Virus record (IMG/VR): IMGVR_UViG_3300046829_000092
Coordinates: 1-50,078 of that record
Length of the DNA: 50,078 bases
Strand: one strand, 5' to 3'
Source of the DNA: a virus
The stretch's first letter is position 1. Each line of letters begins with the position of its first letter. Shown piece by piece: positions 8,430-17,971 of this stretch. The position numbers and the translations under genes were made by a program. The notes under the pieces were generated by a model. It saw only the letters and a program-made list of their open reading frames with translations, was not told where the DNA came from and did not search any database.

Positions 8430-8647
8430 AGCGCTACGCCGTCGTCGGACCGTCCTCGGGCGAGCTGCTGTCTCTGGGCGGCCGGATCCTCGTCCATCCG
8501 GACCGGGCCGAGTTGGAGTGGCTGCTCGTCGACCAGCGCGTCGTCGAGGTCCCGGCGCACGTCCCGGCCGAGCAGACGATGCCATGGTCGCGGCACCCGC
8601 AGATGGCGGCCGTGCGGTTCCCCCTGGCGAAGGAGGACTTCCGATGA
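8426..8647 (+). CDS. Small protein of unknown function in the tail module
   Basis: 73 residues from GTG 8426, coupled to the tail terminator by a GTGA overlap and to the next gene by ATGA. Mixed alpha/beta, no cysteine pairs or membrane segment. No family recognised. Confidence 0.65.
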   Translation: MKRYAVVGPSSGELLSLGGRILVHPDRAELEWLLVDQRVVEVPAHVPAEQTMPWSRHPQMAAVRFPLAKEDFR

Positions 8648-8823
8648 TCGTGCGCACCACGATGCGGCCCGGCATCCCGATCGAGGTCGACGCCGCCGAG
8701 TACACCGACCTGTCGCGGCTGGGACTGCTCGTGGTCGAGCCTCAGGCACCTGTCGCCGTCGCCGCAACGCCCGTAGTTCCCGTCCCGCCGGCCGGTCCCG
8801 ACAACCAGGAGAACACAGCATGA
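8644..8823 (+). CDS. Short tail-module protein
   Basis: 59 residues from ATG 8644. The first half (R-P-G-I-P-I-E-V-D-A-A-E-Y-T-D-L) resembles a short conserved ORF often found just before actinophage tail-tube genes; the second half is a Pro/Ala/Val-rich tail. Coupled on both sides by ATGA overlaps. Role unknown. Confidence 0.65.
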   Translation: MIVRTTMRPGIPIEVDAAEYTDLSRLGLLVVEPQAPVAVAATPVVPVPPAGPDNQENTA

Positions 8824-9383
8824 GCGTCACCACCACGAACTTGGTTCAAGGGCCGGGAAAGCTGTACACCGGCGCCTTCGGCGCGACCGAGCCCGCCGAC
8901 TCTGCGGTGAACACGGCCCCGGCCGCGTCGGCGTGGACCGACGCCGGCGGCACCATGGGCGGCCTGACCGTCGAGGTGAACCAGACCTACTCCGAGCTCG
9001 ACGTGGACCAGATCGTCGACTCGGTCGGCCGCCGGCTGACCAAGCGGGAGATGACGGTCACGACGTCGCTGGCTGAGCCCACGCTGGCGAACCTGGTGCT
9101 GATCCTCAACGGCGGCACGCAGGCCTCCGGCGCGGGCTATGCCTCCTACGACCCGCTGATCACGAACTCCGCGACGCAGCCGAACTACATCGCGCTGATC
9201 GTGGACGGCTTGGCACCGGGCGGCGCGTTCAACAGGCGCGCGGTCGTTCGCAAATGCCTGTCCACCGCGAAGACCGACTTCCTGTACGCCAAGGACAAGC
9301 AGAACGTCCTCGCCGTCACCTGGAACGCGCACTACGTCTCCAGCTCGATCACTCCTTATCGCTGGATCGACCAGACCTCCTGA
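8820..9383 (+). CDS. Major tail (tube) protein
   Basis: 187 residues, beta-rich, starting MSVTTTNLVQGPGKLYTGAFG, a form common in actinophage tail-tube subunits. It lies after the tail terminator and before the tail-assembly chaperones, the standard place. The gene is followed by a strong hairpin, as after the capsid gene, which fits a highly expressed structural protein. Confidence 0.87.
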   Translation: MSVTTTNLVQGPGKLYTGAFGATEPADSAVNTAPAASAWTDAGGTMGGLTVEVNQTYSELDVDQIVDSVGRRLTKREMTVTTSLAEPTLANLVLILNGGTQASGAGYASYDPLITNSATQPNYIALIVDGLAPGGAFNRRAVVRKCLSTAKTDFLYAKDKQNVLAVTWNAHYVSSSITPYRWIDQTS

Positions 9384-9401
9384 TCCGCTCCGTCTACAAC
9401 G

Positions 9402-9433
9402 CCGGGCGCGGATGCAGACGCAGACGCGCCCGG
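9402..9433 (+). terminator. Stem-loop after the tail-tube gene
   Basis: Nine-bp perfect arms (9402-9410 CCGGGCGCG and 9425-9433) around a 14-base loop, in the 68-base gap before the chaperone gene. It has no T run, like the hairpins after scaffold and capsid genes, and could be an attenuator or stabiliser. Confidence 0.5.
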
Positions 9434-9451
9434 GTCTCGGGAAGGCACGAC

Positions 9452-9871
9452 ATGGCAGCAACCACGGCGGGGACCCGCAAGCCCCCGGCGAAGAAGAAGG
9501 CCGCTGCGGCTCCGCGCCGCACGGCGACAGCAGCGGTGCCCTCAGCGTCGGTTCCGGAGGATGTCGAGGCTCGGGCCTCGGTCGTCCTGGATCCGGACCG
9601 CGAGGTGGCACCGCCCGACATGTACCCGATCTTCGCGATCAATCCGCGCGCGTCCGTCGAGCTGAAGTTCCTGTGGATGGTGCGCCACGAGGGCGAGGCA
9701 CAGGCGAACGCGTTCCTACTCGAAGAGCTCGTCGGCCCCGACGGCTTCATGGCGCTGATGAACTACGACGCCCTCACCCCCGGCGATCTGGAGCGGATCT
9801 TCGCGGCGCTGCGTGAGGCCGTGGAAGGGGCCGCAACCAGGGGCCCAAAAGGTGGGCTGCGGACCATCTAG
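9452..9871 (+). CDS. Tail assembly chaperone, short form (G-like)
   Basis: 139 residues from ATG 9452 with GGGAAGG ten bases upstream. The N-terminus is Lys/Ala-rich; the rest is helical and includes FLWMVRHEGEAQANAFLLEE and LTPGDLERIFAALREA, typical of G-like chaperones that coat the tape measure during tail assembly. It ends at TAG 9869-9871, 21 bases after a slippery heptamer that also gives the longer GT product. Confidence 0.88.
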   Translation: MAATTAGTRKPPAKKKAAAAPRRTATAAVPSASVPEDVEARASVVLDPDREVAPPDMYPIFAINPRASVELKFLWMVRHEGEAQANAFLLEELVGPDGFMALMNYDALTPGDLERIFAALREAVEGAATRGPKGGLRTI

Positions 9872-10200
9872 AAGCCTACGGGTGGGTCCTTGACCACCTC
9901 GGGGACATCGCCTCGGACCTGTCGGCATGGCACCGGGTCGACGACATGTGGTCGATGCCCGCCGCGCAGTTCCTGCTCCTGGCGCCGCGCTTGGAGGCCT
10001 ACGCGGGGGCGGTGGCCGCACGGATGAACGCACAGCGACAGCAAGAACGACCGGAGCCGACGGGAGGACAGGGCCACATGCCGCAACAGCAGTACGCACT
10101 CCCCGCGGCCCCCGGCGCGCGGGTGATCGGGGCCACGGCCGCCGAGATCGGCATGTCCGACATCGGCGACCTCTTCTCGCACGGGACGTCCGGTGGCTGA
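9452..10200 (+). CDS. Tail assembly chaperone, frameshifted long form (GT-like)
   Basis: Predicted -1 frameshift product of 249 residues: the short-form frame through AAA 9848-9850, then the -1 frame from 9850 to TGA 10200. The second frame is open across the junction (R-W-A-A-D-H-L-E-A-Y-G-W-V-L-D-H-L) and has no plausible RBS or start of its own before internal ATG 9946. This is the classical G/GT arrangement before the tape measure. The last 8 bases overlap the tape-measure GTG 10193. Confidence 0.85.
9844..9850 (+). promoter_or_regulatory. Programmed -1 ribosomal frameshift site
   Basis: C CCA AAA, in the correct zero frame (CCA 9845-9847, AAA 9848-9850), fits X XXY YYZ exactly. Downstream, short arms could pair: AGGTGG 9850-9855 with CCACCT 9894-9899, and GGACC 9861-9865 with GGTCC 9885-9889, a possible stimulatory structure. 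Confidence 0.88.
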
Positions 10201-13200
10201 GGACTTGAAGGTCGGTTCGGCCTACGTCGAGCTCGTCGCGGACGACTCCGGGCTGGCCGAGGACGTCCGAGCGAAGGTCGAGGCCGCGACTGCCGGCGTG
10301 TCGGCCCCGGTGCACCTGGAGATCAACGACGAGGGGTTCCGGGAGAAGGTCCGGGCCGAGGCCGAGGCGGCGTCCGCGCAGACGAAGCTGAAGCTGGAGA
10401 TCGACCCGGGGCATCTGCGCGCCGAGATCGAGGCGGCCACGGCCGGCGCTCGCGCTGGCGAGGAAGCGGTCAAGATTCCCCTGGAGCCGGACGACACCGG
10501 TCTGCAGGAGAAGGTCAGCCGCAAGACCAAGGCCGTCAAGCCGGAGCCGGTGAAGGTACCGGTCGAGGCCGAGACGGAGGACTTCGAGACCCAGTTCCGC
10601 TCGGCGATGGCCGAGGCGGACAAGGCCGGCGACGACGCGGCGTCGAGCCTTCGCCAGTCGTTCTCCTCGATGGAGTCCGGGTCACGGTCGCTGCGGGCCG
10701 CGATGGCGGATCTGGAACCGGCGGCCGAGAATGCCGGGAGCGCCCTGGCCGATACCGGCAACAAGGCCGGCAGCGCCGGCAGCGGCGCGTCGTCCGGCGG
10801 CCAGGGTTTCATGGGCCTGTCGGGCATGATGTGGACGGCGGTCGCGGCCGGGTCTGCACTCGCTCCGGTGCTGGCCGCGCTGCCGGCGCTACTTGCCGGC
10901 GCGGGGTCGGCGGTCGGGACGCTGGGCTTGGGCTTCTCCGGTGTCATCAAGACCCTGCACGACTACTCGGCGGCGAGCGCTGGCGCGGGCCAGTCGGCGG
11001 CGCAGCAGGCGCAGACGGCGTTCTCCAACGCCCTGGCGATCTCCTCGGCGGAGAAGGCCATCGCGGACGCCAAGCGGCAGGCTGCGGACGCGGCGATCCA
11101 GTCGGCGAACGCGATCATCTCCGCCGATCAGCAGGTGGCCTCGGCCGAGCACGCCGCTGCGCAGGCGGCGCAGGCCCTCGCGCAGGCCAAGGCGGATGCG
11201 GCGAACCAGATCGCCGATGTGAACAACTCCGCGGCCGACGCGGCGAACGGCGTGACGGATGCGCAGCTGGCCGCGCAGGCGGCGCAGCAGAACTACACCG
11301 CGGTCATGGCCAACTCGCTGGCGCCCCTGCTGGCCAAGCAGCAGGCCGCGCAGCAGCTGAAGGACGCCGAGCAGGCCGTGACGGACGCGACGCAGCGTTC
11401 GAAGGAGGCCACTGAGGCCGCGACCAAGGCCAACGCCGAGGGCGCGAACGGGCTGCCGTCGGTGGTGAACGCCCAGTACTCCTACGAGCAGGCCGTGCAG
11501 GGCGTCGCCAACGCCCTGCGGAACCAGGCCAACGTCCAGCGCTCGACGGCCGAGCAGGCGCAGCAATCGATCGCCGCGGTGCGCCAGGCCGAGGAGAACC
11601 TGTCGAACACCTACAAGCAGCAGGCCCTGGCCGCGGCCGCAGCAGCATCGGCCGGCGGCGGGATGAACGCCTTCGCTGCGGACATGGCCAAGCTGGCGCC
11701 GGCCGGGCGGGAGCTGGTGAACCAGCTGATCTCGATGAAGTCGGGCTTCCACGAACTGTCGGTCACCGCGCAGACGACGATGCTGCCCGGGTTCACGCAG
11801 ATGCTGCGGGACATCGCGCCGATGCTGGGCCCGTTCAACACCGCGGTCGGCCAGATGGGCACGGTGATCGGCGGCCTGGCCAGGCAGTTCGGCGGCCTGT
11901 TCAGCGACCCGGCGTTCCGGGGCGCGCTGATCACCGTGCTCCAGGAGGGCACCGGGCTGGTGCAGCAGCTCGGCTCGGGGTTCGTGCAGATGTTCTCCGG
12001 CATCGTGCAGGCGGCTGCGGCGGCCGGCCCGATCGTGGCCGGACTCGGACAGGGTTTCCACGACCTGATGGCCTCCGGGATCCCGGCGTTCTTCTCCGGG
12101 CTGACCGTGAACGCCGGTGGCGCGGGCCAGTCGATCTCGGGGCTCCTGGGGATCGTATCGGGGCTGCTGGGGCCGATCGGCACGCTCGCGGGTGCCTTCT
12201 CCGGCGCCCTGGGACCGGCCCTGGTCACCCTCGCGCCGGCGGTTGCGCAGATCGCGACGTCCCTGGTGCAGGGCCTGCTGCCGGTGATGGGCCCGCTGTC
12301 CGACGGCCTGAAGTCCGTGGCGACGTTCATCGCGAACAACACCGCGGTGCTGACGCCGCTGATCGGCATCGTCCTGGGCGCCGTGGCGGCGACCAGGGCG
12401 TACAACACGGTCGTGGGCCTGGGCAAGACCCTCATGGACGCCTACCGGGGGGCGATAAAACTGTTCACCGCCGAGAGCCTGATCGCGCAGACGGCGACGA
12501 AGGCGTGGACGATCCTTCAGGGCGCGTTCAACCTCATCATGGACGCGAACCCGATCTTCCTGGTGGTGGCGGCTATCGCCGGGCTGGCCGCGGGCATCGT
12601 GTACGCCTGGACCCACTTCTCCGGGTTCCGCGACTTCCTCAAGGAGCTGTGGGCCGACATCAGGTCGATCTTCTCGGTGTTCCTGACCTTCGTCGAGGGC
12701 TGGTGGTCGAACCTGATGTCGGGCTTCACCGCCGGCGCGGCCATGATCGGCACGATCTGGAACGGCATCAAGGCCGGGACAAAGGCGGCCTGGGACCTGG
12801 TGAAGTCCTATGTGATCGAGCCGATCCGCGAGGCCTGGTCGGTCGCGTCGGGGATCCTCGACACGATGGTCAACACGGTGACCGGCCTGCCGGGCAAGTT
12901 CGTTGCCACCGGTGCGCACCTGTGGGATTGGCTCGGCGCCGGCCTGAAGTGGGCCGTCAACGGCGTCATCAAGGGGATCAACGTCCTTATCGACGGGATC
13001 AACTCCATGACCTCGGGCGCCTCCGATGCCTGGACGTGGGCGGGCGTCCCGCCGATTCCGCCGATCGATAAGATCCAGCTCCTGGCCGAGGGCGGTATCG
13101 CGGTCCGCCCCGGCTGGGCCGTCGTCGGCGACAAGGGCCCCGAACTGCTCAACATGAACGCCGGCGCCGCGGTTGTCCCGCTGGACGACCGGACCCGCGC

Positions 13201-13387
13201 CGCAGCGCTCGGCCCGGACGGCGGCCGCGCGGGCAACAGCGGCGGCATCCACGTCCATGGAGACATCCACGTCAGCGTGTCCGCGATGTACGACTTCACC
13301 AACCCCAACGCCATGAGCGCCACCTCCCGGAAGGCCGCCGTGCAGATCCGCGACGCCCTGCGCCAGGTCGAGCAGGCCTACACATGA
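10193..13387 (+). CDS. Tape measure protein
   Basis: 1064 residues from GTG 10193, the longest gene here. Residues about 265-500 are Ala/Gln-rich coiled coil with repeated AQAAQ, QQAQ and SAEKAIADAK-type segments. Hydrophobic stretches lie around 210-250, 640-770 and 775-830, the last ending with W-T-H-F-S-G-F-R. Near the C-terminus, A-V-V-G-D-K-G-P-E-L-L is a motif common in actinophage tape measures. At about 0.15 nm per residue the tail would be roughly 160 nm long. It ends overlapping the distal tail gene as ATGA. Confidence 0.95.
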   Translation: MAEDLKVGSAYVELVADDSGLAEDVRAKVEAATAGVSAPVHLEINDEGFREKVRAEAEAASAQTKLKLEIDPGHLRAEIEAATAGARAGEEAVKIPLEPDDTGLQEKVSRKTKAVKPEPVKVPVEAETEDFETQFRSAMAEADKAGDDAASSLRQSFSSMESGSRSLRAAMADLEPAAENAGSALADTGNKAGSAGSGASSGGQGFMGLSGMMWTAVAAGSALAPVLAALPALLAGAGSAVGTLGLGFSGVIKTLHDYSAASAGAGQSAAQQAQTAFSNALAISSAEKAIADAKRQAADAAIQSANAIISADQQVASAEHAAAQAAQALAQAKADAANQIADVNNSAADAANGVTDAQLAAQAAQQNYTAVMANSLAPLLAKQQAAQQLKDAEQAVTDATQRSKEATEAATKANAEGANGLPSVVNAQYSYEQAVQGVANALRNQANVQRSTAEQAQQSIAAVRQAEENLSNTYKQQALAAAAAASAGGGMNAFAADMAKLAPAGRELVNQLISMKSGFHELSVTAQTTMLPGFTQMLRDIAPMLGPFNTAVGQMGTVIGGLARQFGGLFSDPAFRGALITVLQEGTGLVQQLGSGFVQMFSGIVQAAAAAGPIVAGLGQGFHDLMASGIPAFFSGLTVNAGGAGQSISGLLGIVSGLLGPIGTLAGAFSGALGPALVTLAPAVAQIATSLVQGLLPVMGPLSDGLKSVATFIANNTAVLTPLIGIVLGAVAATRAYNTVVGLGKTLMDAYRGAIKLFTAESLIAQTATKAWTILQGAFNLIMDANPIFLVVAAIAGLAAGIVYAWTHFSGFRDFLKELWADIRSIFSVFLTFVEGWWSNLMSGFTAGAAMIGTIWNGIKAGTKAAWDLVKSYVIEPIREAWSVASGILDTMVNTVTGLPGKFVATGAHLWDWLGAGLKWAVNGVIKGINVLIDGINSMTSGASDAWTWAGVPPIPPIDKIQLLAEGGIAVRPGWAVVGDKGPELLNMNAGAAVVPLDDRTRAAALGPDGGRAGNSGGIHVHGDIHVSVSAMYDFTNPNAMSATSRKAAVQIRDALRQVEQAYT

Positions 13388-14619
13388 CCGGCTTCGGCAC
13401 GATCTCCGTCGGCCGCGTGGCGCTGGTCGAGTTCCCCGCGACTCCCGCCAGCTCCGCCAGCCAGCCCGCATCCTCCGGGCAGGCCCCGCGCACTCTCACC
13501 CTGGCCGGCCAGGAATCGCTGCCCGCCGCCGCGACCACCTCCCTGGCCGCGCTCCAGGCCAAGCACGCCGACATCCTCGGCCTGACCGGCGCATTCGTGC
13601 CGGTGACGTTCACCGACAAGACCGACCTGAACGGCTACTACAGCGTCGCCTCCGCGAACGCCGATGCGATCAACTGGAACGGCGAGACCGCCACCGCGAC
13701 GTGGACTATGAGCCTGGCGCGGGCCGGGACCGACACCGAAGTCGATGTCGAGTCGCGGCTGACCGGCGGCATACGGAACAACAGCTTCTCGGCCACCGGA
13801 TCCCGCTGGCACGCACCGCCCATCGGCCACGACTCCTACTGGTCCGGGACCGGATCCACGCCGAGCACCGTGGTCCGCACCGGCTCCGACGGCGCCATGA
13901 CCGTCTATCTGGGGCTGCCCACGCCGTGCATCCCCCGCTACGACTGCCCGGTCGGGAGCTACCTGAACGGGCGCTGCCGGTTCACCGACACCAACGGTTT
14001 CGAACGCTCCGGCATCATGTTCGGCACGACCGTCACCGGCTGGACGCTGCACAACGGGCTGGTGCGCGTCCAGCCGATCGCCTCATCCGGGATCTTGTCG
14101 ATCGACGCCTACACCGGCGGGGCGTGGCAGACGAAGAACTGGGACGTGCAGCTCGGCGGCGTCAGCCTCGGCGCCCCGAAGACCGTCAGCCTGCTGCGCA
14201 ACGAGCCGGAGATCATCGTGCTGCGGCTGCTGTGGTCGCGCAGCCCCGGCCGGGTCACCGCCGACGTCACGCTGCGCCGCGGCTCCCGCTTCGCCGAGCT
14301 GTACATCCAGGCCGAAGTCGCCGCGACGCTGAAAGTCGTGCGCGGCACTACCGAGACCGGCGCGTCCGGTGGGGGCGGCGCGTACGTCACCGCGAACGCC
14401 AACGACGGCGCGGGCAACCGGTACATCGTCGGCTCGGCGCTGACCAACACCGCCGACACCACCAACGGCGGCATCTCCCTCGCGGCGACCACCACCCTGG
14501 ACGCGTTCGTCGGTGTCGTCGCCGCAGGGTCCGGCGCCGTCGCGGGGGACCTCGCGGCCGACCTGTTCAGCCAGTACTGCAGCGCCCCCGCCGAATTGGT
14601 GCAGGCCGTACGCCGATGA
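13384..14619 (+). CDS. Distal tail / minor tail protein
   Basis: 411 residues, starts at the ATGA overlap with the tape measure. It is beta-rich with lectin-like or jelly-roll character, several aromatic strands and a Gly-rich loop (about residues 325-330). Position immediately after the tape measure fits a Dit-like hub protein linking tube to tip. Two cysteines lie close together (P-C-I-P-R-Y-D-C). No enzymatic motif is apparent. Confidence 0.75.
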   Translation: MTGFGTISVGRVALVEFPATPASSASQPASSGQAPRTLTLAGQESLPAAATTSLAALQAKHADILGLTGAFVPVTFTDKTDLNGYYSVASANADAINWNGETATATWTMSLARAGTDTEVDVESRLTGGIRNNSFSATGSRWHAPPIGHDSYWSGTGSTPSTVVRTGSDGAMTVYLGLPTPCIPRYDCPVGSYLNGRCRFTDTNGFERSGIMFGTTVTGWTLHNGLVRVQPIASSGILSIDAYTGGAWQTKNWDVQLGGVSLGAPKTVSLLRNEPEIIVLRLLWSRSPGRVTADVTLRRGSRFAELYIQAEVAATLKVVRGTTETGASGGGGAYVTANANDGAGNRYIVGSALTNTADTTNGGISLAATTTLDAFVGVVAAGSGAVAGDLAADLFSQYCSAPAELVQAVRR

Positions 14620-14646
14620 CCAGACTGCCGACGCACGCGATGGGAG

Positions 14647-17511
14647 GTGAGTGAGCTGCCGATCACCAGTACTTTGATGGCGAACGGCTCCTGGTCGGTG
14701 CAGCTGTCGCCGGATCTGCCCTCGGAGCTGAAGGACCACCTGGCCGGCGGCTTCTTCGGGCACGTCGCCATCGCCACCGGCCGCCAGGACCCGCGGGTGG
14801 CCGGCGATTCGCTGCTCACCTCGGCCCGCTACGTCGGCGTGGTCAACGGCGTCAACTTCAAGACCCTGGCCGGGCCGGTGCTGTCCGGGGAGGGCATGTC
14901 GCTGTGGCTGGCCTCGGCCGCGGGCGTCGGCGACGTCTTGGAGACGCCGCTGCTGTTCACCGCCGCCGGTGCCGGGACCGTTGTGGCCGCGCTGCTGCCA
15001 TCCTCGGTGCACTCCGGCACGATCCACTCCATCGGCGCGGCCACCTACACCGGGGCGTTCGTGTGGAAGAACCGGCGCGACGCGCTCACCTCCTTCTGCC
15101 AGCAGATGTCCACCGGCTCCGGCCCGACGCAGGCCGTGGAGTGGCGCGTCAACGGCAACGCCACCCTGGACTTCGGGCACGTGTCCGATCTGTACGTGAC
15201 GTCCCCGACCACGGCGATCGTGGCCAAGGACGCCGGCGTCGACATGAACCTGCGCGGGCTGCCGGGCGTGACGCAGCTCGCCGAGGACACCAAGGACTTC
15301 ACCTCCCGGGTCGTGGTGCTGGCCGGCGGCAGCGGCGCGTCGACCGCCGTGGGCGTGGCGAACCTCGCGGACATCGGCGCCACGAACCCCTACACGGACC
15401 TGTTCGGCGCCGCGGTGAAGATGACCCGGATGGTCTCGGCCAGCTCGGTCAGCTCCCTGAACGCCACCGCCTCCGCGCAGATCGCCCTGGAGCCGTACGC
15501 GACGCCGCGGGACCAGCTGCAGCTGTCGTCCTCCGAATACGACATCGGCGGGGAGCTGGCCGTCGGCGACTACACCTACGTGTACGACCCGGACGCCGGG
15601 ATGGTCGACACCAACAACGAGGTCACGTTCCGCGGCCGCCGGATCAATCCGGTGCTGCTGCGCGTCATCGAGCAGACGTGGCCGGTCGTGCAGGGCATGA
15701 CGGTGGCCTTCCGGGCGCCGGGCGGCGTCTGGTACGACCTGACGGACTACGTGACGTTCGACACCGGCGACACGAACATCGTCGTCGGCGGCTACAACCG
15801 GCAGCTGGTGTCGACCTCCGAGCCGGTCGGGCCGCGGCCGATCCCGGACACCACCATCCCCGCGGCCGTCACGTTCGGGACGTTCACGACCACGACGTAT
15901 CAGAGCCCGTCGGACGGCAAGACGAAGGCGCAGATCCAGCTGGCCTGGTCGACGCCGACGAACACCGACGGCACCACCATCACCGACGGCGACCACTATG
16001 AGATCCAGTACCGGCCGAACCTGGGCATCTACGCGACGAACCCCTCGCACGCGCAGCTCGCCGCGGCCGGGTACACCTACAACTCTCTGGCGGCCCTGGG
16101 CGGCACCTACAACGCCCTGATCCCGGCGCCGGTGGCGCAGTGGAAGCCGACGTTCGTCGGCTGGGGCACCGACACGCTGCTGATCCAGGAGCTCACGCCG
16201 GGCGTGGTGTACTCCTTCCAGATCCGGGCGGTGGACACCGCCTCGCCGCCGAACTTCGGCGCCTGGTCGGCGACGACGGACTTCACGGCCTCGGCCGACA
16301 CGATCCCCCCGCCGACGCCGGACGCGCCGGTGGTCGCGGCGAACATGGCCAGCGTGCAGGTCACCTGGGACTGCGGCACTTCCGACGGCGGCACGTTCAA
16401 CCAGGCCAGCGACCTGCACCATATCGAGGTTCACGGCACGTACGAGCCGCTGTTCACCCCGTCGGCGGCGACGAAGCTGGGGTCGCTGCCTGCGAACGCC
16501 GGGAACATCACCGGCCAGATCCCCGTCGTCGGGTCGTTCACGATCCCGCCGGGCCAGCCGCCGGCCCAGTCGATGTACATCAAGATCGTGGCGGTGGACG
16601 TCGCCGGGAACAAGTCGGCGCCATCGGCCGCGGCCGGGGCCACGGCGGTGCTGTGGTCGAACGCGTACATCACCGACCTGTCGGTGTCCAAGCTCACGGC
16701 CGGGACCGTCACCGCCTCGATCATCCTGGGCGGCACGATCGGCACCGCGCTGACCGGCCAGCGGGTGGTGATGGACTCCACCGGCGTCCACAGCTACGAC
16801 GCCGGCGGGAACGTCGTGTTCGACCTGAACTCCGCCACCACAACCCTCACCCTGGCCCAGGTCGCCGGCGGCGAGAAGATCACCCTGGAGACGCCAGCCA
16901 GCTCCTACCCCGTGATACGCCTGTATGACACCGCCGGCACCAACAACGCGTTCATCAATGCCGTGAACATCGACGGGAACACCGCCGGTATCGGTATCAA
17001 CTCCGGCAACTACGTGGTCGGCGGCACCACCTACTTCCACCGCCTGTTCATGAAGGGCACCACCGGCCTCGTCCTGCACGTCGGGGATCCCTCGAACCAG
17101 ACCACCAACGGCGGCCAGGTGGTCCTGGCGTACAACCAGGCCCAGCTGCAGCTGGCGATCCCGGGGCGCGGATCGGACGGCCAGCTCAACTTCCAGGACG
17201 ACTCCTCCAACTCCGACACCATCTGGAAGATCCGCGGCTACCAGCAGAGCTCATTCGCCCCCGAAGCCCAGTCCGGACTGTTCCTCACCCCCTTCACCGG
17301 CCTATCCGGAGGGATCACCAGCGTCGCCCTGGGCTACGGCGCCACGATGTTCAGCACCACCTACCCGGTGGCCGTCTACTCGTGCAGCAACACCAGCACC
17401 ATCCCGGCCGGCGACGTCACCACCTTCACCGCCACCGGATTCTCCTTCGCGCTCAGCGCCGCCGCCCCCGGCGCCTGGGCCGTCCTGGCCATCGCCATGA
17501 GAGGCAGGTAG
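14647..17511 (+). CDS. Large tail-tip / minor tail protein with fibronectin-like domains
   Basis: 954 residues. The N-terminal 370 residues would form the tip hub. Two fibronectin-III-like segments follow around residues 405-540 (Y-S-F-Q-I-R-A-V-D) and 550-665 (Y-I-K-I-V-A-V-D-V-A-G-N). Next comes the Y-I-T-D-L-S-V-S-K-L-T-A-G motif that introduces the fibre-like part of many tail proteins, and a beta-rich C-terminus (ending A-V-L-A-I-A-M-R-G-R) that may bind the host. Start GTG 14647 is the earliest plausible one; GGGAGG 14642-14647 runs into it, and ATG 14677 is an alternative. Confidence 0.83.
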   Translation: MSELPITSTLMANGSWSVQLSPDLPSELKDHLAGGFFGHVAIATGRQDPRVAGDSLLTSARYVGVVNGVNFKTLAGPVLSGEGMSLWLASAAGVGDVLETPLLFTAAGAGTVVAALLPSSVHSGTIHSIGAATYTGAFVWKNRRDALTSFCQQMSTGSGPTQAVEWRVNGNATLDFGHVSDLYVTSPTTAIVAKDAGVDMNLRGLPGVTQLAEDTKDFTSRVVVLAGGSGASTAVGVANLADIGATNPYTDLFGAAVKMTRMVSASSVSSLNATASAQIALEPYATPRDQLQLSSSEYDIGGELAVGDYTYVYDPDAGMVDTNNEVTFRGRRINPVLLRVIEQTWPVVQGMTVAFRAPGGVWYDLTDYVTFDTGDTNIVVGGYNRQLVSTSEPVGPRPIPDTTIPAAVTFGTFTTTTYQSPSDGKTKAQIQLAWSTPTNTDGTTITDGDHYEIQYRPNLGIYATNPSHAQLAAAGYTYNSLAALGGTYNALIPAPVAQWKPTFVGWGTDTLLIQELTPGVVYSFQIRAVDTASPPNFGAWSATTDFTASADTIPPPTPDAPVVAANMASVQVTWDCGTSDGGTFNQASDLHHIEVHGTYEPLFTPSAATKLGSLPANAGNITGQIPVVGSFTIPPGQPPAQSMYIKIVAVDVAGNKSAPSAAAGATAVLWSNAYITDLSVSKLTAGTVTASIILGGTIGTALTGQRVVMDSTGVHSYDAGGNVVFDLNSATTTLTLAQVAGGEKITLETPASSYPVIRLYDTAGTNNAFINAVNIDGNTAGIGINSGNYVVGGTTYFHRLFMKGTTGLVLHVGDPSNQTTNGGQVVLAYNQAQLQLAIPGRGSDGQLNFQDDSSNSDTIWKIRGYQQSSFAPEAQSGLFLTPFTGLSGGITSVALGYGATMFSTTYPVAVYSCSNTSTIPAGDVTTFTATGFSFALSAAAPGAWAVLAIAMRGR

Positions 17512-17515
17512 CCCC

Positions 17516-17971
17516 GTGAGGACCGTGAAATCGGTCGAGCTGCGCGTGGATACGGTGCCCGGTGCCGGGCACCGCGAGTGGTGGCACATCGTCCATGACG
17601 ACACCACGCGTCCCGGGCTGCATCTGATGGTGATCCCGGCGGACTCGATGCACTGGCGGGCCGCCGAATACGACGTGGACCCCGCCGACGCCGAGACGCT
17701 GCTGGACATCGTCACCCACGAGCATCTGGCGCCGGTCCACCCCGATCATCCGAAGTTCCTGTACAACACCCACGTGCGCGCGGCCCGCGACCACTACCTG
17801 GCCGGTATCGAGGCGATCCGCGGCCTGCACGGCCTCACCGACCCCGACGGGCTGCTGAACCAGATTCGCAACCACCATCGAGAGTCAGTGGACCACAGGC
17901 AGCACACCGAGCGGACCACGCAGGTCAAAGCGATGAGGACTGCCCGGATCGGAGCTTTGCACCGTGGCTGA
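17516..17971 (+). CDS. Protein of unknown function between tail genes
   Basis: 151 residues from GTG 17516, with GAGGCAGG just before it. Several His and Trp residues (R-E-W-W-H-I-V-H-D-D, H-W-R, H-E-H-L) and a helical, basic C-terminus. The spacing of His/Glu does not match a metalloprotease I can name. It overlaps the following fibre gene by 8 bases, so it is part of the tail operon; it may be a minor virion or assembly factor. Confidence 0.7.
   Translation: MRTVKSVELRVDTVPGAGHREWWHIVHDDTTRPGLHLMVIPADSMHWRAAEYDVDPADAETLLDIVTHEHLAPVHPDHPKFLYNTHVRAARDHYLAGIEAIRGLHGLTDPDGLLNQIRNHHRESVDHRQHTERTTQVKAMRTARIGALHRG

Noticed and set aside
10889-13471. 860-codon - strand open frame across the tape measure
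   Set aside because: Shadow of the Ala/Gln coiled coil; repeats reflect the + strand protein.
14083-17079. 998-codon - strand open frame across tail genes
   Set aside because: Mirror of the tip-protein gene; no domain pattern or RBS and composition of a shadow frame.
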